DNA of 64,000 nt from Streptomyces microflavus (GTDB taxonomy: Bacteria > Actinomycetota > Actinomycetes > Streptomycetales > Streptomycetaceae), in the NCBI RefSeq assembly GCF_014650075.1, contig NZ_BMUG01000006.1:124001-188000 (forward strand), in the 5' to 3' direction. The notes under the pieces were generated by a model. That model worked only from the letters and a program-made list of their open reading frames with translations, searched no databases and had not been told where the DNA came from. Shown piece by piece: positions 8,840 to 19,500 of this stretch. How positions within the stretch are numbered: the stretch's first letter is position 1; every line of letters begins with the position of its first letter. The position numbers were made by a program, and so were the translations under genes.

Positions 8840-11041
8840 TCACCGTAGTTCTGAGTGCTGGTGCAGTGCCATTCGCCAGTGCATGAAGAGCGCTGAGGGC
8901 CGGGGAACTAGACGATCCAGGATGAAGAGGACCTGTGGGTAGAGCGCATGAGGCCGGACGCCTCCGTGTGCGGCTATCAGCGTGGACAGGAGCGGCTTGT
9001 CGTCTCTCGTCTCGCGGTCGGCCTCGACGAGTACGGCGACCTTGTCGTCGGGGTGGAGAGCAGCGAGGGGAGCCCCTATCTTCCGAGACAGTCCGCCCCA
9101 CGTTGTCGTGCGCCCCGCGCGGGCGTTCTGCCGGAGCGCTACGCGGACGGCGACGGCGTGGCCGCGTATCTGCGTCAGGGTAAGGCGAGCGCTGAGCTCA
9201 GTCAGGTGCTGCTGCCACCGCGTGATGTCGCCGTACTCGGCAGATGCAAGATCCGCGCCAACCTCTTCGGCGAGCTCCTTAGCGTTCCGGAGAATCCGAC
9301 GCAATTCATCGGCATGGAGGTCGTCGCCGTCCCGGTTGAGAGCGTCGACTAGGGCAGACAGCCTCTCCCAGGTGTCGTACAACGCGTCAGCACGTTGATC
9401 TACCAGCCAGTCGGTGAGCGTGTTCAGGACTTCGTGAGCATCAGTCGATGGCGCTTTTTGCTCCGCAAGCCACAAGCTGCGCTCGAGGGTATCGAGGTCA
9501 GTGCTCCGCTGTGCCTCATGGGCAATGTCAAGCAGTGCGTCGAAGGCGGGGTCACCCTTGATCGGGGTGGCCTTGGTACGGGCGGGGGGCCGGTGCTCCC
9601 GCGCGAGGACGGGCGAAGGGGCAGGCAAGGAGGCCAGCATCGCCCGACGTTCCGATCCGTAGGCCGCGAGTACGCGGCGGCGCTCACGAAGCCAAATGTC
9701 GAGCAGATCGCTGCTGGAGAAGTCTCTCGTCCAGCCGATACCGTGCAGCACCTCTCGGAAGAATGGTGCAGGGCCTCCGTCGCGCCCCTTGATCAAGGCG
9801 CACAGAACGGGCTTGCCAGGCGTCCGGGGCTGCTCCACTGCCAGGAGCAACCTGACCCATTGCTCCGCTGAGAGGACACAGTCTCGGAGTGCCGCTTCCC
9901 TGCACAGACCTGTCGTTGTCACGCCCTTGCCGTTGCTTGCCGCATTCTCCATCGTGGCTCGGAAGGATGCGACGAGATTGGCTTCGGGAGGCAGCGCTTG
10001 TCGCTCGGCCGACGGGCTGGGCGGTGCGGCGGGGGAGGATGTGCTGGCTCTCGGACAGGCGTGCACAGTTGCTTGCGCCTGCTCCAAGGACTGGGCTTGG
10101 ACCACCCACGTGCCGTCTCCGTCGATGGAGAGCGACGCGCTCGTCGGCCGATAGGTGTGCTGTCCTTCGGGTGAAGCGGCACGTGCGGGGAGTGACAGAC
10201 GGGCTGTGACGCGCAGGGTGGTGTCGAACCAGCGATGGGTGACGGTGTTGCGTGTCGGTGTGGCTTCGGTGATGAGGAAAGAAGTGGAGGGAATCGCGAG
10301 GCGGGGCTCTGAGGTAACGGCCTGGCGGGGCACTATGCCGTCCGGCATGCGGATAGGACCCGGAGTGAGAATTCCGTCAGGAGTGAGCGTGCACTCCGAG
10401 AGCGACGTCCACTCCACCGGCATCTCGGGGAACTGTGCCCCGACCTCCACCACTCGGGACGCCCCGACGGACCGGCACTGCACGCGAAGGGCGTATCCCT
10501 GTCGTTCCATCTGCCAGTTGGCGACGAGACTGTCCGGTCCGAAAAACCAGTCGAGGTTGACGTGCCTGAGCCGCAGCTTTGCGTCCTCATCCTCCCATTC
10601 ATGCTTTGAACGCCTGGCGAGTTGAACGCGTACGAGCTGGCGTCCGCCATCGTGCGACACATCGACGACATCACGGACTTGGTGTCCATGGGGCTTGTAG
10701 GCGGGACGGGAGGCCTTTCGGCCCTGTTGCTTCAGCCAGTCCGCGATGGCCTGCCCGATGTAAAGGTGATCGGCACTGCTCTCACCGACCTCCGTACGGT
10801 GGCAGTGCACAGGGGGCCGGTGAGCGAAGTGACACTTCTTGTCCATGTACCGCTTCGGGGACAACTTGGCGCCACAGCCGCCGAGCAGAACGCCGCAGTA
10901 GAAGTCATCACGTGTCCGGCCGCGCATGAACCGGTCGAAGTTGTCATGCGCGTAGGGCAGGAACACTGGCTGATCCGACTCGGCCCCGTAGGTGACCGCG
11001 GTCTGCACCTTGCGGGTGTCGTCTGCTTCGGAGTACGGCAT
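8840..11041 (-). CDS. CoiA-like protein with zinc-binding N-terminus and two repeated C-terminal modules
   Basis: This 733-aa protein starts at ATG 11041 after AGGAGAG (5 nt). The N-terminus has a Cys/His cluster, FYCGVLLGGCGAKLSPKRYM ... CHFAHRPPVHC, then ADHLYIGQAIADWLKQQG and a strand-rich region with DVVDVSHDGGRQLVRVQLAR. This layout resembles competence protein CoiA, which pairs a zinc-ribbon-like part with a nuclease-like core. A mixed middle part of about 300 residues follows. Two similar modules occur near residues 375-440 (TTTGLCREA ... KPVLCALIKGRDGG) and 645-715 (TTTWGGLSRKIG ... KPLLSTLIAAHGG). It is the last gene of the minus-strand defence operon, 143 bp after the UvrD-like gene. 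Nuclease activity is inferred, not shown. Confidence 0.65.
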   Translation of the reverse strand: MPYSEADDTRKVQTAVTYGAESDQPVFLPYAHDNFDRFMRGRTRDDFYCGVLLGGCGAKLSPKRYMDKKCHFAHRPPVHCHRTEVGESSADHLYIGQAIADWLKQQGRKASRPAYKPHGHQVRDVVDVSHDGGRQLVRVQLARRSKHEWEDEDAKLRLRHVNLDWFFGPDSLVANWQMERQGYALRVQCRSVGASRVVEVGAQFPEMPVEWTSLSECTLTPDGILTPGPIRMPDGIVPRQAVTSEPRLAIPSTSFLITEATPTRNTVTHRWFDTTLRVTARLSLPARAASPEGQHTYRPTSASLSIDGDGTWVVQAQSLEQAQATVHACPRASTSSPAAPPSPSAERQALPPEANLVASFRATMENAASNGKGVTTTGLCREAALRDCVLSAEQWVRLLLAVEQPRTPGKPVLCALIKGRDGGPAPFFREVLHGIGWTRDFSSSDLLDIWLRERRRVLAAYGSERRAMLASLPAPSPVLAREHRPPARTKATPIKGDPAFDALLDIAHEAQRSTDLDTLERSLWLAEQKAPSTDAHEVLNTLTDWLVDQRADALYDTWERLSALVDALNRDGDDLHADELRRILRNAKELAEEVGADLASAEYGDITRWQQHLTELSARLTLTQIRGHAVAVRVALRQNARAGRTTTWGGLSRKIGAPLAALHPDDKVAVLVEADRETRDDKPLLSTLIAAHGGVRPHALYPQVLFILDRLVPRPSALFMHWRMALHQHSELR

Positions 11042-11184
11042 GGGCTCTCCTACGACGGGTCAGGGACTGCGCCAGCGGTTGTGGCCGTCGGAGCCGGGAC
11101 CGCAAACCATGGGAGATCCCTTCTTGGTGACGCCGGTCGCACCGGCAGGGCGAACCGGGGTGGACGGTGCCGACGTCTCCTTCA

Positions 11185-13509
11185 CTATTGGGAAATATAA
11201 GGGCTCGACGTCCCGTGCCAGCTGATGCGGAGGGTGTCGCGGGCGCGGGTGGCGGCGACGAAGAGGAGGGAGCGGGCCTTGCGTTCCTCGCGGGCGTAGC
11301 GCTGGGGGTCGGATTCGCGGTAGCGGTCGATGACTGCGGTGCGGGGAATGACACCGTCGCGGGCGCCGACGATGGCGAGCTTCTGGTATTCGAGGCCCTT
11401 GAAGCGGTGCATGGTGCCGACGTGGACTTCGCCGTCGCCCTTGACGCCGTCCTTGGTGAGTTCGGCTACGGTGATGCCGGCCTCGGTGGCGAGGTAGTAC
11501 ATGACCTGGTTGACGGAGTCACGGTCGGCGACGCAGACGGCGATGTTGCCGCGGGGGTCGCGGCGCGGGTTGTTGCCGTCGCCAGAGGTGAGTTCCTCGC
11601 GCCAGGCGTGGAGAGTGGCGGCGAGTTGGGTGAGTTCGTCGTCCCAGGTGTCGCAGGGGGCGAGTTCGGGGACGGGGCCGCGAAGGACGGAGCGGTAGCC
11701 GGCGAGGGTGTCGGTGCCGTCGTCGAGGTCGTCGTATGCGGGAGCGTTGCCCTTGGCGTCGACGACCTGCATCGCGCGGGCGAGGATCTCCTTGGTGGTG
11801 CGGTAGCTGAGGGTGAGGCGGGAGGAGCGGCCTCGGATGTTGACGCCGACGGTGCCGAGTGTGACCTGCTGGTCGTAGATGCGCTGGTAGGTGTCGCCGG
11901 CGATGAACATGTCGTCGAGGCCGGGGGCGACCATGGCGCGGAGCATCTTCCAGTGGGCGGGGCGCAGATCCTGGGCCTCGTCGACGACGACGTGCTGGTA
12001 GCGGTGGGCGATGTAGCGCATGCCGGAACTGTCGTCGCGGTGGATGAGGTCCTTGCCGCCGACCTCGTCCTTACGGTCCTGCCGGGCCTTGATCTTGGCG
12101 GCGCGTTCCATCTCGAAGCGGGCCGCACGTTCGGCTGCCTGGCCCCACGTTTCGCGGTTCTCCTTGTCGAGGCGGGCGGTGAACTGCTCGAGGATCTTCC
12201 AGATCTGGGCGCGTTCCGGGCGGCTGACGGACCGGCCGCGGCCTGCGCGGCGGGCGTCGAAGTAGGCCTTGCGGTTGCCGAGCGACTGGCCGAGGATCAC
12301 CTGTTCCCATTCCTCGTAGAGGAACTCGGGCTCCCAGCGCTTCTCGTCGAGTTCGAACAGGAGGCGCTGGAGGATGCCGATCGCGACGCTGTCGTAGATG
12401 CGCTGCTTGCCGGTGCCGCTGAGTGAGTTCTCGTTGAGGACGCGGGCCGCGAGCTTGTCGATGTTGGTGATTTCGACGCGGGCGACGAGGTCGGGTTCGA
12501 GGAGGGAGGAGAGGCGCGCGCGGAGGTCGACGGTGAGGTTGGTGGTGAAGGTGGTGAGCAGGATGGGCTTGTTGTGGCCGGGAGGGAGCTGCTGGGCCAG
12601 GTGCTTGACCCGGTGGAGGGCGACGATCGTCTTGCCGGTTCCGGGGCCGCCGGAGACCCGGGCGGGACCGTTGTAACGGCGGTCGACGAGCTTGGCCTGG
12701 GCAGGGTGGAGGAAGACCTTCCAGGCCCGGAAGTCGCCTTCCTCCAGTACGACGCGGAGGTCGTCGTCGATGGTGGTGACGGTGGTGCGGGCCAGCGCCG
12801 CGCCGAGGTCGTCACGTTCGGTGTCGGCGAGTTCGACCTCGACGGGGGCCGTGATCTCGCGCCGGACCTCGTCGATGGACATCCCGGCGGCCAGGCCGTA
12901 GAGGATGTCCTTGGTCAGGAGTGGGGCGCGGGAGACCAGCTGGTCGAGCTCGCCGCTCTCGGTGACGGCGAGTGCGAGGTCGATGAGCTGTGCGGCGACA
13001 CCGAGTGACCGCAGGTCTTCGCTGGTGATCCCGGAGAGGAGCGGTGCGGCGGGCTTTACGGCGACCGACTCGTGAACCTCCGGGGTCGGCGCCGGCTGCT
13101 GGAGCTCGGCCTCGGGCGTCGGGTCTACCGGGGTGAGGGTGACGCCGGCGCGCTGCAGCACGCTCTGCCCGACGACGGACAGGTCGACGAACTCGATCTC
13201 ACCGGTGACGCGGTTGATCGCGACGGAGAGTTCTTCGTAGACGTGCTTGCGGTGGCGTACCGCGACGACGAGCCATCGCTCCTGGCCCTGCTCGTCCACG
13301 CCAGCCTTGGCGAGGAGGGCGCGGTAGGACTGGTCGATCTTCGCGCGGAAGACCCGTCCGTCGCCCTTGAGGGGCTTGAGGTCGAGGCCGGGGTGGTCGG
13401 GGTTCTGCCGGAATCGGTGGCAGAAGTCGTAAAACTTTCCCTTGACCGAGCGGTCGAGCTTGTACAGCTCGTGTTCGGCCTTCTCGTACAGGCTGAGCCG
13501 GGCGGTCAT
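11185..13509 (-). CDS. UvrD/Rep-type superfamily 1 helicase with RelE-like N-terminal domain
   Basis: The 774-aa protein starts at ATG 13509, overlapping the TGA of the upstream helicase gene (ATGA). Residues 1-95 (LYEKAEHELYKLDRSVKGKF ... RVFRAKIDQSYRALLA ... WLVVAVRHRKHVYEEL) look like a RelE/ParE toxin fold. After a linker comes the SF1A helicase: Walker A SGGPGTGKTIVALHR near 290, motif II VVVDEAQDL near 510, GDTYQRIYDQQ near 540, and GTMHRFKGLEYQ near 703 before a final FVAATRARDTL. Such proteins unwind DNA 3'-5' with ATP. No RecB-type nuclease domain is visible. It stands where class 1 DISARM loci would carry drmC. Confidence 0.88.
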   Translation of the reverse strand: MTARLSLYEKAEHELYKLDRSVKGKFYDFCHRFRQNPDHPGLDLKPLKGDGRVFRAKIDQSYRALLAKAGVDEQGQERWLVVAVRHRKHVYEELSVAINRVTGEIEFVDLSVVGQSVLQRAGVTLTPVDPTPEAELQQPAPTPEVHESVAVKPAAPLLSGITSEDLRSLGVAAQLIDLALAVTESGELDQLVSRAPLLTKDILYGLAAGMSIDEVRREITAPVEVELADTERDDLGAALARTTVTTIDDDLRVVLEEGDFRAWKVFLHPAQAKLVDRRYNGPARVSGGPGTGKTIVALHRVKHLAQQLPPGHNKPILLTTFTTNLTVDLRARLSSLLEPDLVARVEITNIDKLAARVLNENSLSGTGKQRIYDSVAIGILQRLLFELDEKRWEPEFLYEEWEQVILGQSLGNRKAYFDARRAGRGRSVSRPERAQIWKILEQFTARLDKENRETWGQAAERAARFEMERAAKIKARQDRKDEVGGKDLIHRDDSSGMRYIAHRYQHVVVDEAQDLRPAHWKMLRAMVAPGLDDMFIAGDTYQRIYDQQVTLGTVGVNIRGRSSRLTLSYRTTKEILARAMQVVDAKGNAPAYDDLDDGTDTLAGYRSVLRGPVPELAPCDTWDDELTQLAATLHAWREELTSGDGNNPRRDPRGNIAVCVADRDSVNQVMYYLATEAGITVAELTKDGVKGDGEVHVGTMHRFKGLEYQKLAIVGARDGVIPRTAVIDRYRESDPQRYAREERKARSLLFVAATRARDTLRISWHGTSSPYISQ

Positions 13510-16500
13510 CAGGAGTGGGAGCCTTCCGTGTCGGGGAGGAGTGTCAGGAGGGTGTCGAGTTGGTCGAGCCAGTCGGTGGCGGTACGTACGGTCCAGCCGT
13601 CGTCGGCGTACGCCTCGTCGCGTTTGCGGCGCTCTTCTTCGGCTTGTGATCCGTGTGTGTCCGGCGCCACGACGACGGCGATCTTGATTTGGGAGTCGTC
13701 CCAGGCGAAGTCCGTCGGCCAGCCGCGTTCGCCCAGTTCGTAGCCGAACACGGGGGCCTTCTTGCCCTTGGCGGCGATCTTCTTGGCCAGCCGGGTGAGG
13801 TCGGATTCCGGTTCGTCCTCTTCCAGGAGCTCGAGGATGTCCTCGTCCCAAGCCCGGTCCCGCAGGACGCCGGCGACTATCTTCTCCAGGGAGGACTCTT
13901 CCGTCGATTCGGCGTCGGCCGCACCGGCGAGCACCGCGGTGCGGCTTTCCACCACCGAACTCCCCTCGCCGACAGCCGGGTTCCGCTGGACGATCAGCGA
14001 TTCCAGTTCGCCGACGCCGCCGCCGATGGTGAGGACCTCCACCGGGTAGTCGGCGGCCTGGCTGCTCGCGAGCTGGATGCCGTCGCCGCCGGCGAAGGCC
14101 AGGAACTGCAACAGGTTCGACCAGTACAGCCAGGACCGCCACATCAGCTTGTGTTCGGCGGTGCCCAGGTTCTCGGTGCGGTCGTTGAGTACGGCGATGG
14201 CGCTCCACCCCGGCTCCTGGCCGGAGGCGTCCACGGTGTAGATCAGCGGCAGCCCGTTTTCGTCCACGGCGTGCAGGACGAGGATCGCTCCGTCGCCCTC
14301 CCCGGCTTCCGGCCCCGGCGCCTGACCGCGGCCGAGGGCGGTGAGGGCGGCACGTACGGCTTCGCGTGCCTGGCCCCGTTCGGCCTGCTGTACGAGCGGC
14401 TCCGGCGTGCTCATCAGCCCGCCGACCAGCGCCTTGGCCCGTCGCCCCCATGCGGTACGGGAGGGCTGGCGCAGGTAGGCGAGGAGCGTGTCGATGGGGT
14501 TGGTGAACACAGCGGCCGAGTAGTGGGCGCGGTCGCCGCCCAGCTCCTCGTACCACTCCTTGGCGGTGTCCTGGCCGATGCGCCGGTAGGGCGGCCACAC
14601 TGGCTGCGCCTTGGCGGCGTCGCCCTTTTCGAAGAGCTCCAGGTCGTCCCAGGTGATTTGGAAGACGATGTGCCCGTCGGCCCGCAAGTGGTTGCGCTTG
14701 GTGCAGTCGGGCGCGATTTGGTTGTGCTTGCGGCTGGCGTGGTATCGGTGGCCGTCGAGGTAGACGGTGACGAGTCGGCGGGGGCCGTCGGTGGATTCGA
14801 AGGTGAAGTCGGTGCGGGTGTGCTCCATGTTGCGCTGGGCGGTGAGCCGCCAGCCGGTCGAGCGCACGGACTCGGTATCGGCGGCCTCTCCCGCACTGGC
14901 CGTGGGGCCGGTGAAGCGGAGGTAGCCGCTGTTCGTTCCGCTTTCGTCGAGTGCGGCGTCGTCCTGGTTCTCGCTCCACTTGCGCAGGGCGGCCAGGAAG
15001 CGGGCTTCCAGGTCGGACTCGACCTGCTTGTCCAGGCCGATCAGTTCGGTCGACGCCACTTTGGTGACCGCCCACCCGTCGACGGGGTTACCGTCGGCGT
15101 CGCGCAGCGGCTCGCCGTTCTCGTCGACCGGGCCGAGGAGGTCACCGAGGATCTCCAGGGCCTCGTGGCGTGAGACGACGTCCTGGTGGCGTTCCTCGGT
15201 GTAGCGGTGCAGACAGCGGTGGCAGGCCCGCAGACCCTCGTCCTGACAGGGGCAGGCGAGGAGCGCGGCACGGGCCTTGAGGAGCATCTCCTTGAAGTCG
15301 CCGGGGTCGGTCAGCCGGTCCAGATATCCGGTGCCGCCGGGGAGCCGGTCGAAGAGCACCAGGAAGTGGCGCTTCTCGCCGGTAGCCTGGTCGGGCATAC
15401 GGGCCAGCGTGGTGTCCAGGTGCGCGGGGTCGCCGCCGAACTGCCGATCGACGCCGAGCCGCAGTGCAGCCTTGAAGGAGTAGATCTTCTCCTCGACGAG
15501 CACGGTGGCCGCCGGAAGGAGCACCCGCAGCGCCTCGGTGTTCAGCTGGTGGGCGAGGAGCACCGGCTGCTGGGGCACAGCAGCGGCCTTCTTCCCACGC
15601 CGCAGCGGGCACCACGGCTGGTGGTGCTTGACCTTCGGGTTGCGGGCGGCCGAGGAGTCCAAGGCGTCGGTGGCGTGGTCGAAGACCGGTTTGCCGTCGG
15701 CGGTCGCCGCCCCGCACGCGGTGCACACGTGGAACGGGGCCATGCGGACGTCCTGCCCGGCGAGCTCGTCCTCGCTCTGGCTGTCGAACCGCATCGGACC
15801 GACGTTGATGCGGCGAATCACCGCCTTGCGGCAGTAGTCGACGCCGAAGGTGTGGTGGGCGTGCCGCCAGGACGCGCCGTGCTTGATCTCCTCCCGGGGG
15901 ATGTCCACCGCGTCGATGACGGTGTAGTAGCGCTGTTCCCGGTCGTCCTTGTCGTCGCCGATACGGGCGTCCTCGCGCTTGTCGCGGGAGGTGACGGTCG
16001 TGGGCTCGATGACCTGGTGCAGGCAGGAACCGTCGTCCGCGATCCCGGCGCTGCCGCAGCGCGGGCATGGCGAGCGGTCGTCCATGGCGTCCTCGGTGCG
16101 GACGTAGCCGCACTCCTGGCAGAACCGCCATGCCTTCCAGTCCGGCTGAGAGGGGCTGCCGATGTCGATGCCGGTGATCTCGTGCTTGTAGCCGTTGACG
16201 TAGAACGTGTTGCCGGGAGCGAGTTCGGACAGGGCGTAGCGCCGGGGCCGGTCGTAGGAGCGGATCTTGGAGTCGAAGCGGTCCCGGCCAGTGTTCGGAT
16301 CCATACCGTCGACCCAGTACAGCGTCGCGTTGAGGGTGGTGACGGAGTCGATGAGCGCGTAGTTCGGCAGCAGCCCGAGATCACACAAGGCCTGCTGGGC
16401 GGTAATGAGCCCGAGCTTGCTCAAGCGCTTGCCGAGCGCCCGGTGCTCGGCGTCGAGTTCGGCCTTACGGTCGCGCTGCTCGTCCTCGGTGTCGTGGAGT

Positions 16501-19500
16501 TCGTCGCGGGCCTCCGCGATGTACCGCAGTCGCCGCCGCAGCACCTCCTCGGCGTGGAGCCACTGTCGCTCGGCCCGCTCCACCGCGCTGCGCAGCCCGC
16601 GCCCGGCGAAGGCCCGCAGGTCGTCGGCAGCCTGTTCGTTGACGCCGACGGGGAACAGGTCCAGGAACCCCTCGACCAGGTTCGAGGCGTTCGCGAGCGC
16701 CGCTTCGACGAGATCGGCGAGGTATCCGGACGGGCCGAAGAGGGCCGGGGCGTCCCGTACGACTGCGGGCAGCGGACGGCCGTCAGTGCGCGACAGCCGG
16801 CCCCGCGCGGCGAGGTCGAGGAGGTGTGCGAGGTACTGGCGGCGCAGGATCTCGATGGCCGACAGGTGACTGCCCGGCGGCACGATCTGCCCGGCGATCA
16901 TCTCGCGCGGCTGCTCCAGGTAGTACAGGTCTCGGCGGCTGCGGTCGGGGATGGTCAGCAGGAACGCGTTTCCGGTACGGCGCCCGGCCCGGCCCACCTG
17001 CTGGGCGTAGTTGGCAGCGCGCCTCGGCAGCGCGGCGAGCACGACGGCCGACAGGTCGCCGATGTCGATGCCCATTTCGAGCGTCGGCGTACAGGACAGC
17101 ACGTTGGGATCCTTGAACCCGCTGCCGTCCTTGAACGCCGCTTCGACCCGCTCCCGCTCCGGCCGGGTCAGCATGCCCGTGTGCTCAGCCGTGATGACCT
17201 GGTACGTGCCCGCCTTCCGGTACAGCCTGCGGTAGTAGTCCTCGCGGTAGTTACGGTCCCGCTGATGCTTGCCGAGCCCTTCGGGTCGGTCGCCCGCGAC
17301 GAGATGGCCGGTGCGGCAGCGGTAGGACGGGCAGCGCTGCCCGTCCCACTGCGCGAGCAGGCCGGGGTGGACGGTCTGCTCCCAGAAGCAGTTCGGGCAG
17401 CGGACAAACGCCTCGTTCACCTCGGCGTCCTTCAACAGCTGTACGTCGATCGCGCCCGGCTTCAGACCGTAGACGCGCAGGCTGCTGTCGGTCGGAGTGC
17501 GCACCGAGAGCAGGCCCGCTTCGACCAGCGCGGGCAGGAGCCGCGACCAAAACTCCGCGGCCTGCTCTCGTGGCAGCCCGAGCGTGCGCTGTGCCCACCG
17601 CTCGTACCAGGACAGACGGCCGGTCGCGAAGTCGAACTCGCTCTTCGTCTTGGGTGCGCTGAGCAGGAACACCGGGGCCGCGATGCCCTTGGGGAAGGCG
17701 CGCATACCGGGAGGCCGCTTGCCCCAGATGAAGTACCGGCTGGTACCGGCCTCCGAGAGGTACCCCTCCAGCCACTTGTGACCGATCGCGCCCCGGGTCC
17801 GCAGCCGCTCCAGGAAGATCCGCAGGAACCCGAGGTAGCGGGCGTCGTCCTGCTCGATGACCGGCAGCCCGCCGCCGTGCCCGTACGGCTCGGTGTGCGC
17901 GGCTTTGACCAGGGCGATCGCGGCGGCGGGGTCCTCGATGCGCACGTGGGCGGCGGCGGTGCGGGTGAGTTCCAGGGTGCGGCCGTTGCGGGAGCGGAAG
18001 CCGAACTCCATCAGCGCCTCGAAAGCGAAGCGCTCGCCGATCAGCTCCCAGGTCTTCCTGTCCCCGCCTCGTCCCTGACCGGACAGGAGCCGCTTGACGC
18101 CCTTGAAGTCGTGCAGGTCGGTGGGGACGACGGCGGCAAGGGTCTCGCGGTCGGTGGTCGCCGCGACCACGTCGGCGATCAGATCGTGCAGCGCGGTCGG
18201 CGTCTCCTCCGACAGGTGCTTCTTGAACAGTGCGCGCAAGGAGAAGGTGTACGAACGGCTGGCCACGAATCCGGCCCGGTGTGCGGCATCCTGCACCGAG
18301 TCGTTGAACATCAGGGTCTTGTCCTCACCCTGCGCCCTGTCCATCTCGCCGCCGGTGAACAGCTGGGTAACCGAAGCCGCGGCGAGGGCGGCGGCACCGG
18401 TGCCGAGGAAGCGGATCGCGTTGTGCGAGCCGCAGGCCGGGCACCAGTCGTCCTCTGCGGCGGTGGTCGCTGTGTCCCCGAGGTAGACGAGGACGAAGGC
18501 CGAGTCGGAGCCCGCCAACCGGGGCGCGCCGGTCTCTTGGTCGTAGTCCTCGACCGGATCGGGCAGCCGCAGGCGGCGCTTCGGCCCGTCTAGTACACGC
18601 AACTGCCCGGCGTTGGTGGCCGCGAGGGCGGTGCTGCCGCGGCCCGCACCGCGCCCGGCCTCGTCCATCGGGGCGGCACCAGAGCCCTCCTGGGCCTCCT
18701 TCTCGGTGGCCGCTATCAGGTTCCGGACCCGCATCTTGTCCTGGCTGACCGAGGCACGCCGAACCTTGTGCGTGTCGACCTGTACGTCCGCGTCGTCGGT
18801 CTCCGGGGAGAACACCGCCCAGCCCGAACGCCCGCAGTCACGGCAGTAGACAGCGGGCAGAAACAGGTTCGCGGCCGCGCCCGCGGTCGCCGTCGTCACC
18901 GGGGCGGTACGGGTCGGCTGCTCGCCCGAGTGATGGGCGGAACCGGCCGAGTCCCACTGGAACTCGGCCTTGGGCCACGGCAGCACACCCCGCACTACCC
19001 GCGACACCGAGCGCGCCCACTGATGCACCTCGACCTGCACGAAAGGCCGCGGCCGCTCGGGTGTGGATGCCGGATCACGAGCCACCGAGAGCAGCGCCAA
19101 GAGCCGGGCGAGGGCGGACGCCGCCACTTCCGGCTGCCGGGTGATCGCCTGCCCCCAGGAGAACGCGCCCCGCCGCCACATCAGGTCCAGCACCTCGGGC
19201 ACAGTCCGCACCTGCCCGTCCAGGGCATGCATCACCGCCGAGGTCAGCATGTGCTTCTTCAACAAGCCGCCGAGCACGAGCGGGTCGGTCTCGCGGGTGC
19301 CGGTGACGGCCTCGACGAGCGCGAGGAACTGCTCTTCGCCTAGCGAGGGGTCAGGGAGGGTGGCCAACTCGTCCGGGACCGGGATCGGGAGCATCGGATC
19401 GAAGCCGGAAGGCGGCACGAACTCGTCCACCGTCTGCCGGTGCTCCCCGATGATCGAGGACGCGTCGAACTCCGTACCGAACACCTGCGTCGCGACGTCG

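Noticed and set aside
11185..15075. A single 1296-codon protein covering the UvrD-like gene and part of the upstream helicase gene
   Set aside because: The extra N-terminal 522 codons are Arg/Pro-rich out-of-frame text over the upstream helicase. The ATGA overlap at 13509 gives the true start.
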